This document shows positions 53,650 to 63,355 of a stretch of DNA of 64,000 nucleotides, piece by piece. Where the stretch lies: assembly GCF_026626665.1 (NCBI RefSeq), contig NZ_JAPNKE010000002.1:10870001-10934000 (forward strand), read 5' to 3'. A program made the position numbers and the translations under genes. How positions within the stretch are numbered: position 1 is the stretch's first letter; every line of letters begins with the position of its first letter. Below the pieces are notes generated by a model, which worked only from the letters and a program-made list of their open reading frames with translations, ran no database searches and was not told the DNA's origin. This stretch comes from Nannocystis pusilla (GTDB lineage Bacteria > Myxococcota_A > Polyangia > Nannocystales > Nannocystaceae).

Positions 53650-55296
53650 ATGCGGACGATCTCCGGGCGCGCCCTCGCCCTCGCGCTGGTCGCGGGCTGC
53701 GCCGACGACGTGGCCGAAGCGACAGGTGAGCCGACGACCTCGGGCGAGGCGACGACGACCACGACCGGCGCGACGACCGAGTCGACGACGCCGCCGCCGG
53801 TGACGACGACCACGGGGACGACCACCGGCGAGGAGACCACCGCGACCGCCGAGCCGACCGCAGGACCGACGACGGGGATGGTCGACGAGGCGCTGTGCAT
53901 GCGCCTCGGCGGGCAAGCCGGGGCGCAGGCGCTGGCGGTGGGGATCGCCGGGCAGCTCGCGGCCGACGAGCGGATCAACGCCTACTTCCTCAACGCGCAG
54001 TTCGACGGCGGCCGCTTCCTCGACTGTCTCGTGGACCAACTGGCGACGCTCGCCGGCTGCCCGGGCGCGACGTACACGTGCAAGGGGATGAAGTCGGCCC
54101 ACACCGGGCTGGGGGTGTCGGCGATCGACTTCTCCGACTTCGTGGCCGACGTGGCGACCGCGCTCGACGACCACCAGGCCGGGCCCGCGCCGCTGCTGAC
54201 CGACGACGACAAGGTGACGCTGCTCGACGCGCTGACGGCGATGGCGGGGGAGGTGGTCGAGGACGCGGGCGACGACGCGACGCTGTACCAGCGCCTCGGT
54301 CGCAAGCCGGGGCTGCAGGCGGTGGTCGGCTCGCCGGAGGCGCCGGGCTCGTGGCTGGCGGGGGTGCTGGCCGACGCGACGCTGTCGGGGTTTTTCAGCG
54401 GGATCGACGAGGTGCGCTTCGAGACATGTCTCGTGAGACAGCTTGCGAGCGTCGACGGGCCGACGGTCTACGGCGCGGAGGTCGACCCGCCGCCGGGGAT
54501 CGAGCCGGGCGTGAGCGCGGCGGCGCCGTGCCGGGCGATGCAGCCGGTCCACGCGGGGGTGAAGAACGAGATGCTCGGCGGGACGCCGATCACGTCGGCG
54601 GACTTCGTGGCGATGCTCGGCCACCTCGGCGCGGCGCTGGCGAACGCCGCCGCCGACGAGGACGACGCGGCGGCGCTGCAAAAGGCGTTGGAGCCGCTGT
54701 GCGCGGAGATGGCGGTCGACCCGGAGAACTGCCCGGGCGCGACCGAGGTCGAGGAGTTCGCGCAGGTCGACCTCGGGGCGGCGATCGAGGACGGGTCCTA
54801 CGACGGGACGCCGGCGACGATGGCCTGCGCGACGCTGACGGTGCCGGCGACCGGGTTCGACGTGGTCGCGGGGGTCGAGGTCGAGGTGGGGATCGATACC
54901 GGCTACGCGGGCGACCTGACGATCAAGCTGCTGTCGCCGGCCGCGGAGACGGTGACTCTGGTCAGCCGCCCGGGCCTCGACGAGGCCGCCGACGACGGCT
55001 CGGGCTGCAGCGGCGACAACTCCAACGTCAGCGCCGCGGCGCCGCTGAGCTTCAGCCTCGCGGGCGAGAAGGACGCGGAGCTGATGGGCGACGGGCTCGG
55101 CACCGACGAGACGATCTGCGCCGACGACATGGCCTGCAGCTACACGCCGAACCCGGGCGCGGCGGTCGGGCCCGATCTGGCCAGCCTGGCCGGCTCGGCG
55201 GCTCCCGGCGAGTGGCAGGTGTGCGTGGGCGACAGCTGCGGCGGCTTCACGGCGACGCTGCAGCTGGCGCGCCTGCGGCTGACGCGAGGCAAGTGA
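53650..55296 (+). CDS. Lipoprotein with two truncated-hemoglobin-like domains and a P-like domain
   Basis: A 548-residue protein from ATG 53650. The signal ends in LVAGC (Cys 17); residues 20-76 are a Thr/Glu/Gly linker. Residues 80-178 resemble a group I truncated hemoglobin: LCMRLGGQAGAQALAVGIAG, DERINAYFLNA and KGMKSAHTGLGVSAIDFSDF with His151 at the proximal-heme position. Residues 210-335 repeat this: TLYQRLGRKPGLQAVVGS, LSGFFSG and PVHAGVKNEM with His301. Residues 385-545 (GYAGDLTIKLLSPAAETVTL, DDGSGCSGDNSNVS, GEWQVCVGDSCGGF) match the P/Homo-B domain of proprotein convertases and secreted peptidases, but no protease domain is present. Heme or ligand binding outside the cytoplasm is inferred. 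A palindrome (54427-54440) lies in domain 2. Confidence 0.85.
   Translation: MRTISGRALALALVAGCADDVAEATGEPTTSGEATTTTTGATTESTTPPPVTTTTGTTTGEETTATAEPTAGPTTGMVDEALCMRLGGQAGAQALAVGIAGQLAADERINAYFLNAQFDGGRFLDCLVDQLATLAGCPGATYTCKGMKSAHTGLGVSAIDFSDFVADVATALDDHQAGPAPLLTDDDKVTLLDALTAMAGEVVEDAGDDATLYQRLGRKPGLQAVVGSPEAPGSWLAGVLADATLSGFFSGIDEVRFETCLVRQLASVDGPTVYGAEVDPPPGIEPGVSAAAPCRAMQPVHAGVKNEMLGGTPITSADFVAMLGHLGAALANAAADEDDAAALQKALEPLCAEMAVDPENCPGATEVEEFAQVDLGAAIEDGSYDGTPATMACATLTVPATGFDVVAGVEVEVGIDTGYAGDLTIKLLSPAAETVTLVSRPGLDEAADDGSGCSGDNSNVSAAAPLSFSLAGEKDAELMGDGLGTDETICADDMACSYTPNPGAAVGPDLASLAGSAAPGEWQVCVGDSCGGFTATLQLARLRLTRGK
54427..54440. repeat. Palindrome copy in the second globin-like domain
   Basis: TGTCTC-GT-GAGACA, perfect 6-bp arms. 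The equivalent place in the first domain (54022-54040) reads TGTCTCGTGGACCAA, so the palindrome differs by substitutions only. Confidence 0.8.
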
Positions 55297-55576
55297 CGCG
55301 CGCCGCCGGGGGCGGGCGAGTGAGGCCAGCATCGCGGCTGCGGCGGACTCGCGGCGAGCGAGGGCCGGGGGACGAGCGCGGCGCAGCAGCTCGGGCGCGG
55401 GCGGCTGACATGACAGGGCCGCCGGGCGCGCGGCGTCATCGCGGCAGCGCGGTGCGACGACGCGGCCGGCCGCCGGGTGTGGCGTCACGGCGGCAGGGGT
55501 CGAGGTGCCGATGCTGCAGCTGCGGGCGAGGGAGCGGGCCGGTCGCGCTGGGGGGAGGGCGCGGTCGGGGGGCTGT

Positions 55577-55807
55577 TCAGGGGTCGTTGAAGGCGCCGGG
55601 GACGAGGCAGGCGGCCAGGTCGCTGCGGCGGATGAAGACGCTGCGTCCGAGCCGGACGGAGGGGATCTGGCCGCGACTGATGCGGTGATAGATGGCCTTG
55701 CGGCTGGTCTTGAGCATGGTCGCGACCTCGTCGACCGTGAGCAGGTCGAGCGCCGCGGCGTTGTCTGAGCGAGGCTTCGCGCTTTTCCTATCCCCACGCG
55801 GGACCAT
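55577..55807 (-). CDS. Small HTH protein, excisionase/MerR-like
   Basis: A 76-residue protein whose core (LLTVDEVATMLKTSRKAIYHRI, SRGQIPSVRLGRSVFIRRSDL) is the helix-turn-helix plus wing of the HTH_17/excisionase family, which binds DNA as Xis proteins or as small regulators. The first 22 residues are basic and the last seven a short tail. No integrase or att-like repeat is nearby, so it may be a stranded gene of a former element or a stand-alone regulator of the divergent amidase gene. The 280 bases between it and the globin-like gene hold nothing else. Confidence 0.85.
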   Translation of the reverse strand: MVPRGDRKSAKPRSDNAAALDLLTVDEVATMLKTSRKAIYHRISRGQIPSVRLGRSVFIRRSDLAACLVPGAFNDP

Positions 55808-55958
55808 CGGTTCCCTCCCCGTTCCCCGAGGTCACGCTAACCCAAGCGCCAGCGGGAGCACAATGGCCGCCCGGGACGGCTCTGGCCGCCTCTGGGGCTC
55901 GCTTCCGCGAGGTTCGAGCTTGCTTCGCGGCGGCCGGCGGCGCAAGACTGCGCGGCCG

Positions 55959-57417
55959 ATGTCGCTCGCCGAGCTCGTACACGTCTCTGCCCTCGAACAG
56001 GCGCGCCTGCTGCGGCGCCGCGAGATCCGCAGCCAGGAGCTGGTCGGGCTGTACCTCGACCGCATCGCCGCGCACAACCCCGCGCTGTCCGCCTTCGTGT
56101 CGGTGTTCGACGCGCGCGCGGCGGGCGGCCCGGGCGGCCGACGATGCGCTCGACCGCGCGGCGCGGCGCGGCGCGGCCGACTCGATCCCGCCCCTGCTCG
56201 GGGTGCCGATCGGCGTCAAGGACCTCAACTTCGTCCGGGGGTCGCGGACGCGAATGGGCTCGCACGGGGTGCTGCCGCTGTACTCGCCGGTCGACGACGC
56301 GACGGTGGCCAAGCTGCGCGCGGCGGGGCTGATCGTGCTCGGCAAGCTGGCGACGTCGGAGCTCGGGGCCTTGCCGGTGACCGAGCCGGACACGCACCCG
56401 CCGACGCGCAACCCGTGGGACCCGTCGCGCACGGCCGGCGGCTCTTCCGGGGGCTCCGGCGCGGCGGTCGCCGCCGGCCTCTTGCCGTGGGCGCAGGGCA
56501 GCGACGGCGCCGGCTCGATCCGGATCCCCTCGGCTTTCTGTGGGCTCGTCGGCGTCAAGCCGTCGCGCGGGCGGGTCGCCAATGCGTTCGGTCGCGACGA
56601 TCGCACGCTGCTCTACACCTGCGGCCCGCTGGCGCGCTCGGTCGCCGACGCGACGGCGCTGCTCGACGTGATGGCCGGGCTGACCGTCGGGCGGCCGCAC
56701 TGGCTGTCCCCTCCGCCATGTCCTTACGGACAGATGACGGAGCCGTCGCCGCGTCTGCGGATCAAGCTGGCGGTCGACTCGCCGATCGCCGCCGCGGAGC
56801 CGGAGTGGGCCGCGGCCGCGCGCGCCGTCGGCTCGGCGCTGGCGGCGGAGGGGCACCGGGTCGAGGAGGTCGAGATGGCGCGCGGGTCGGTCGACGACTT
56901 CCTGCCGATCTATCAGCGCATGCTGGCCGACGTGCCGTGGGTGCGCGCGGACCGGCTGCAGCCGGCGACCCGGTGGTTGGTCGAGGCCGGTCGGCGGAAC
57001 TCGCCGACGCTGGCCCACGCCGCCTACATGACGCTGCGCGAGCGGGTGCTGGCGTGGGTCGGTGACGCCGAGTTGGTGCTGACGCCCGCAGTGGTGGGAC
57101 CTCCGCCGCCGATCGGGGCGTGGCGCGGACCTGACGGCGAGGCGGTGTTCCGCGCCTACGCGGTCTACGGGGCGTTCACTGCGCCGTTCAACATCACCGG
57201 TCAGCCGGCGGTCGCGCTGCCGGTGGCGAGCTCGCGCGAGGGCCTGCCGATCGCCGTGCAGCTGGTCGCCCTCGTCGGCCGCGAGGACCGTGTGCTGGCG
57301 GTCGCTCGCGAGGTCGAGGCGCTGTTCCCGGGCGCCCGCGAGTACCTGTCTCGTCGAGCATGTCCTGACAGCCAGGTGTATTGGCCGCCCGAGGCGCCGT
57401 CCGTTACACCTGCCTGA
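55959..57417 (+). CDS. Amidase signature family protein (frameshifted)
   Basis: About 486 residues from ATG 55959. The Ser-cisSer-Lys site is visible: Lys in LGVPIGVKDLNFVRGS, the Gly/Ser motif TAGGSSGGSGAAVAAGLLPW and the nucleophile region GSDGAGSIRIPSAFCGLVGV. LTPAVVGPPPPIG and FTAPFNITGQPAVALPV are also typical. The enzyme hydrolyses an amide; the substrate is unknown, and no gatB or gatC is near, so it is not GatA. The frame breaks at the CG run near 56110-56120; two more bases give DARARRAARAADDALDRAA and join the frames. A perfect palindrome (56717-56733) encodes CPYGQM in a variable loop. Confidence 0.9.
56717..56733. repeat. Dispersed palindrome copy, CATGTCC-TTAC-GGACAG
   Basis: Perfect core arms, inside the amidase gene. 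Confidence 0.8.
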
Positions 57418-57853
57418 CAAAAAGTCGCGACGGAATCTCACAGGAATGCCGTGCGTTCCGACTGAGTCCGATCAGCATCTCGGTGCGTGATCTGCAAGAG
57501 ACCACCGAGACGTGCGAGATCAAAACGGTGTCGGACATCGAGTGATCCAACACGCGGCCCCCCGCCGCTATCACGACAAAGACCTTATCGCGGAGAACGT
57601 GCCATGACCCCCCAACGCTTCCAAGCTGCCCCTTTACGTGCTGACCGGCGTCTACTACCTCATGACGGCGCCGCGCTCGGTCCGCAGGCTGCAGAAGAAG
57701 CTGCTTGCGTTGACTTAATGAAATCCCGCGGCGGCCGGTACGCCGGCCGTCACGGGCATGTGTCCGGGCGACGCGCTGCGCCCTCGACGACAGCGCGACG
57801 ATTGACAATCGAAGACAGCGGCCTCTGCCACCGCCCCCGATGTGACAGCGGTG
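57418..57853. other. Gap with three short chained frames
   Basis: AT-richer than its surroundings. On the plus strand a frame ending VRDLQETTETCEIKTVSDIE (stop about 57543) overlaps by GTGA with MIQHAAPRRYHDKDLIAENVP, whose stop overlaps by ATGA with a third. One C fewer in the run near 57608 makes the third read MTPNASKLPLYVLTGVYYLM and end in a basic tail at about 57718. Whether any is translated is not clear. GGCCGG-TAC-GCCGGCC-like hairpins near 57734-57749 could terminate. Confidence 0.35.
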
Positions 57854-58711
57854 TCAGGCCCAGTGGAGCTCGCCGACCATGGATGTCGCGGTGAACTTGC
57901 CATGGGCGTCGCGGGTCAGCTTGCTGGCCGCGACATCGGGATCGTGGGTGTAAAACACTGTCCCGTCGTCGGCGAGGATCCGGGCCAGCAAGGCCTCCTT
58001 CTCGTCGATGAGCAGCTCGGGGTAGCGGTCGTAGCCCATGGTGATGGGCAGGTGGACCCACGGCACGCCGGGCACGAGATCGCCCAGGAAGGTGACCCCG
58101 CCCCGCGGTGTCTCGATGCGTGCGAGCAAGAGACCGGGTGTGTGACCGTTGGAGACGGTGAAGGTGTAGCCGGGGCCGAGCAGCTCGCTGCGCTCGCCGC
58201 TCACGCGCTCGAGGCGCCCGGTGGCGAGGATCAGGTCGGTGAGCCCCGGGATGAAGGAGGCGCGGTCGCGCGGGTGCGGGTGCAGCGCCCGCTGCCAGGC
58301 GTCCTCGCCGACCACGTAGCTGGCCCGGGGGAACACCAGGGCGGGCGGCTGGCCCGCGGACCAGGCGGTGAGGAGGCCGCCGGCGTGGTCGAAGTGGAGG
58401 TGGCTCAGGACGATGATGTCGACGTCCTCGGGCTTCACCCCGAGCGCGGCGAGCGAGTCGAGGAGGACGTGCTCCGTCTCGACGACGCCGAACCGCTCGC
58501 GCAGCTTGGGCTCGAAGAAGGCGCCGATGCCGGCCTCGAAGAGGATCGTGCGGCCGCGGTCGTCGCGGACGAGGAGGCAGCGGCAGGCGAGGGAGATCCG
58601 GTTCTGCTCGTCCGGCGGGGCCCAGCGCTGCCACATGGCCCGCGGGACGTTGCCGAACATCGCGCCGCCGTCGAGCCGCTGGGTGTTGCCGCGCACGGAG
58701 TCGAGCCGCAT
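57854..58711 (-). CDS. MBL-fold metallo-hydrolase
   Basis: A 285-residue hydrolase with the metal-binding HxHxDH motif in VLSHLHFDHAGGLL near residue 104, further ligands in SNGHTPGLLLARI and FLGDLVPG, and a final His in TVFYTHDPDVAASKL. The N-terminus (GGAMFGNVPRAMWQRWAPPDEQNRI) resembles lactonase/quorum-quenching and related MBL enzymes that begin with GGAMFG..P. No signal peptide is present. It starts 12 bases after the murD stop on the same strand and may be co-transcribed. The substrate is not known. Confidence 0.92.
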   Translation of the reverse strand: MRLDSVRGNTQRLDGGAMFGNVPRAMWQRWAPPDEQNRISLACRCLLVRDDRGRTILFEAGIGAFFEPKLRERFGVVETEHVLLDSLAALGVKPEDVDIIVLSHLHFDHAGGLLTAWSAGQPPALVFPRASYVVGEDAWQRALHPHPRDRASFIPGLTDLILATGRLERVSGERSELLGPGYTFTVSNGHTPGLLLARIETPRGGVTFLGDLVPGVPWVHLPITMGYDRYPELLIDEKEALLARILADDGTVFYTHDPDVAASKLTRDAHGKFTATSMVGELHWA

Positions 58712-58723
58712 GCGGCGGGTGTA

Positions 58724-60348
58724 TCACTTCTCCGCAGGCAGCGCCCGCACCAGCCGGGCGAAGGTGTCGCCCCGCTCGCCGTAGTCTTGAACCAGTCGTA
58801 GCTGGCGCACGCGGGTGAGAGGACCACGGCGTCGCCAGGCCCGGCGAGCGCGGCCGCGACCTCGACGGCCTCGGCCATGGTGCTCGCCCGACGCGCCGGG
58901 ACCACGCCGTCGGCCAGCGGGTAGAAGAGGTCGGCCGACTCGCCGATGGCGACGAGCGCGCGGCCGCTGCGGCGCAGCAGCTCGCGCAGGGGCGCGAGAT
59001 CGTCGCCCTTGGCCCGGCCGCCGGCGATCAGCACGAAGGGGCGGTCGAAGCCGTCGAGGCTGGCGAGGACGCTGGCGACGTTGGTCGCCTTGGAGTCGTC
59101 GTAGAAGCGGACACCCGCCCGCTCGCGGACGAAGGTCATGCGGTGGGGCAGGCCGTGGAAACCCTCGAGGCCGCGCAGGCAGGCGGCGGGGTCGACCCCG
59201 AGGTGGCGGGCGGCGAGCAGGGCGAACAGGGCGTTCTTGCTGTTGTGACGGCCGGGGATCGGCAGGGCCCGGCGCGGGAAGCTGTCGCCGTCCGGCAGGA
59301 CGAGGCTGTCCCCGGGGCCAGGTCCGACGACGCGCGCGCCGTTCGGGTCGTCGACCAGGACGAGGCGGCCGGCGCCGACGCGGGCCCGCAGGAATTCGGT
59401 CCAGCCGTCGCCGGCGTCGAGCAGGGCGAGGCCGCCCGCGTGAAGGCCGGTGAACACGCGGGCCTTGGTGGCGGCGTAGTCGGCGAGGGTGGGGTAGCGG
59501 TCGAGGTGGTCGGGGGTGATGTTGAGGACCATCGCCACGTCGGTGGCGGCGTGTTCGAGGGTCTCGAGCTGGAAGCTCGAGCACTCGAGCACGAGGGCGT
59601 CGGGCGCGGGGGCGCCGGTGCGCAGGAGGCCCTGCAGGGCGGCGGCGAGCGGGACGCCGAGGTTGCCGCCGACGAACGGCTTCATGCCGCCGGCGGCCAG
59701 CAGGGCGCCGGTGAGGGCGGTGACGGTGCTCTTGCCGTTGGTGCCGGTGATGAGGACGGTCGGCAGGCGGCCGAAGCGGGCCGCGGCGATCGCCAGAGAC
59801 AGGCTCATCTCGCCGTGGACCCGAGCCTGCGGGGCGAACTGCTGCTGGGCCGCGCGGAAGCGCTCGGGTGGGACGCCGGGGCTCAGGACCATGAGGTCGA
59901 CGCCGGCGAAGGCCGCGGCCGGGACGTCGGCGGCGCCGAGCACCGGCTCGACGCCGTCGGGGACGCTGGCGCCGGGGTTCTGATCGTAGAGGCGGACGCG
60001 GGCGCCGAGGAACACCAGCAGCTCGGCGGCGGCCCGTCCGCTGGCGCCGGCGCCGATGACGAGGGCGGTGCTGCGGGCGAAGTCGGTCGCCGAGGCGGAG
60101 GCTGAGCTCGTCGAGCGGGACGGGGCGGAGGACGAGGTCGCCGCGGGGCCGGTCGAGGAGGGCGCGGTGGCCGAGAGCGACGCGAGGTGCAGTGAATCGA
60201 CGGCCGCGGGCGAAGCAGAGGGCGGCGAATCGGCGGCCGCGGGCGAATCAGGAGCCGACGACGCGGTCGAGGGCGAAACGGCGACCGCCGACGCGGAGAG
60301 GCTCGCGTCGGCGGAGTCGGAGGGGGACGGGTTGTTGGCGGCGGTCAC
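58724..60348 (-). CDS. murD: UDP-N-acetylmuramoylalanine--D-glutamate ligase (frameshifted)
   Basis: MurD adds D-Glu to UDP-MurNAc-L-Ala in the cytoplasm. Visible are the N-terminal LVIGAGASGRAAAELLVFLG, LSPGVPP, the ATP loop VLITGTNGKSTVTAL, LECSSFQLETL, LNITPDHLDRYP, RFYDDSKATNVASVLASL and VLSPACASYDWFK. The frame is lost just before the end at about 58788; one extra G gives FKDYGERGDTFARLVRAL, the family ending, so the gene, which should be essential, is surely intact in the cell. The N-terminal 90 residues are almost only Ser, Ala, Pro, Thr and Asp and are absent from normal MurD; no Met lies between them and the core. mraY is just upstream. Confidence 0.93.
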
Positions 60349-60354
60349 GGGTCC

Positions 60355-61503
<1,149 letters not shown>

Positions 61504-61653
61504 GGCCCCGGCGGCGCAACTATTCGCCGAACGCGCCTCTCGGCGGCGCACGGGCCGCGCAGACGCGCCGGGAATACGGGCGGGTGGGCCGCGCGTGCAT
61601 GTCGGTGCATCGGGTCAGGTGAGCGCGAAGCGGCCGTCACCGGGCCCTCGGGC

Positions 61654-61686
61654 AGGTGCGTGCGACGACGGCGGGCGCACGCACCT
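61654..61686 (-). terminator. Hairpin after the PepSY gene
   Basis: Perfect 11-bp arms (61654-61664 and 61676-61686) with an 11-base loop, 7 bases past the stop of the minus-strand PepSY gene. No T-tail, so it may stabilise the 3' end rather than end transcription alone. Confidence 0.55.
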
Positions 61687-61693
61687 CGGAGAC

Positions 61694-63355
61694 TCAGGCC
61701 GGCGCGACGGGGCGTCGGCGCAGGCCCACGAGCGCGACGGCGAGGACGACCAGCACCGCCTCGACGGGGCCCGGGGCGACGCCGGCGACGAGCCAGCCGG
61801 CGATCGCGACGGCGGCGAGCAGGACCACGAGGGCGGCGTGGAGCAGCGCCGGGGCGCGTGAGAAGGTTCGCGCGAGCAGCAACGCCAGCACGAGCACCGC
61901 CACGAACACGCGCAGGGCCAGGCTCTCGGCCCGCGCGAGCGCCGGGACGCGCGACAGCAGCAGCAGCGCGGCGATCGCCAGCGGCAGGCCGTAGCCGAGG
62001 CCGGCGAGCCAGCGCCGCAGTCGTTCGGCGGCGCGGGCCTCGCCGTCGCGCTCGCGCCGGCGCGCCAGCAGGACCCCGCCGAGCCACGAGAGGGCCACGA
62101 GGCCGGCGCCGAGCAGGACGTAGGCGAGGTCGACCAGCCACGCCGGACCCCACTCGCCGTAGTGCAGCACGATCGCGGCCATGAAGGCCTGCAGGCCGGG
62201 GCCGGCGGCCGGGAGGGCGCGACAGTCCCGCAGCGCGCCGTCGGCCCCGCGGGTGAAGGAGCCGCGCTCGAAGAGGCCGTCGCCCTCGAGGTCGACGCGC
62301 ACCGTGCCGCTGGCGAGGCCCGGGTGACGCACGCGCAACTGGTGGACCTCGGCGCCGTCGAGGTGCTCGTCGACGACGGGGCAGCGGGCCGCGAGGGCGC
62401 GCTGGAGGTTCGGACGCTCCACCGCGGCGTCGACCAGCGGGGGGCGATCGGTGGCGAGGACGTCGCGCATCAAGGCGACCCGGTCGCCGCCGTAGGCCCC
62501 GCCGCCGACGATCGGCACGACGACCAGGGTCAGGCCGAGCAGCGCGCCCGACCACGCCCACACCAGCGCGGCCGGCAGGGTGAAGAAGCCGACCCACTGG
62601 TGCATGCGCATGGCCAGCGGCTGGGCCGGGCGGCGCCGGCGGATCAGGTTGCGCAGCCAGTCGCGGCGCGTGAAAAGGCCGGTGCAGAGGATCAGGGCCA
62701 GCGCGACTCCGAGCAGGCCGAGCACCGCCTCGCCGACGAGGGGCTGGGTCAGGAGGTGGCGATGCAGGTCGCGCACGACCCACAGCGGGCCGCGGCCCTC
62801 GGCCACCTGGGCGCCGGTGATCGGGTCGAAGTCGACGCGGACCGGCTCGCGCGTGGGGCCGAAGTAGACGACCTCGATCCACGGGTGGTCGGGGCCGGCG
62901 GGGTGGATCGACAGCTCGCTGCGGACCAGGGCCGGCTGGGTCGCCAGCAGGCCGGCGAGCACGGCGTCGAGCGGCTGGGCGTCGACCGGGGGCACGTCGG
63001 AGGCCGCGGCGTGGACGACCTGCCAGCGCGCGAGGGCGCGGTCGAGCACGGCGCCGACGCCTGAGCCGAAGATGAGCATGGCCGCGAGCGCCAGCGCGCC
63101 GCCGAGGCCGCGGTGGATGGCGAACAGGCGCCGCCGACCGGAGCCGGGCTGCGCGTGTCGGCGCCAGGTGACCAGGGCGAGGGCGAGGAGGGTCCAGATC
63201 GGGATGAAGGCGACGCTGGCGACCGTGGCGCGCTCGACCGGCAGGTCGGGCCAGGCGCGGGCGATGAGCCAGGTGAGCAGGCCCGCGGCCGCGCCGGCGA
63301 GCACGACCAGGCCGAACTGCGCGCGCGCGCCCGACTTGCGCGGGGCCTCGCTCAT
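61694..63355 (-). CDS. PepSY-associated membrane protein
   Basis: A 553-residue membrane protein from ATG 63355. Typical segments of the PepSY/PiuB family are RRRLFAIHRGLGGALALAAML, a periplasmic PepSY-like region (VYFGPTREPVRVDFDPITGA, RDLHRHLLTQPLVGEAVLGL), RMHQWVGFFTLPAALVWAWSG, and five or more C-terminal helices. Conserved His residues in the helices may bind heme or metal. Such proteins are usually linked to siderophore use, for instance as iron-reducing or uptake factors. The ATG overlaps the stop of the N-hydroxylase gene, so the two form an operon, which supports a role in iron acquisition. Confidence 0.88.
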   Translation of the reverse strand: MSEAPRKSGARAQFGLVVLAGAAAGLLTWLIARAWPDLPVERATVASVAFIPIWTLLALALVTWRRHAQPGSGRRRLFAIHRGLGGALALAAMLIFGSGVGAVLDRALARWQVVHAAASDVPPVDAQPLDAVLAGLLATQPALVRSELSIHPAGPDHPWIEVVYFGPTREPVRVDFDPITGAQVAEGRGPLWVVRDLHRHLLTQPLVGEAVLGLLGVALALILCTGLFTRRDWLRNLIRRRRPAQPLAMRMHQWVGFFTLPAALVWAWSGALLGLTLVVVPIVGGGAYGGDRVALMRDVLATDRPPLVDAAVERPNLQRALAARCPVVDEHLDGAEVHQLRVRHPGLASGTVRVDLEGDGLFERGSFTRGADGALRDCRALPAAGPGLQAFMAAIVLHYGEWGPAWLVDLAYVLLGAGLVALSWLGGVLLARRRERDGEARAAERLRRWLAGLGYGLPLAIAALLLLSRVPALARAESLALRVFVAVLVLALLLARTFSRAPALLHAALVVLLAAVAIAGWLVAGVAPGPVEAVLVVLAVALVGLRRRPVAPA

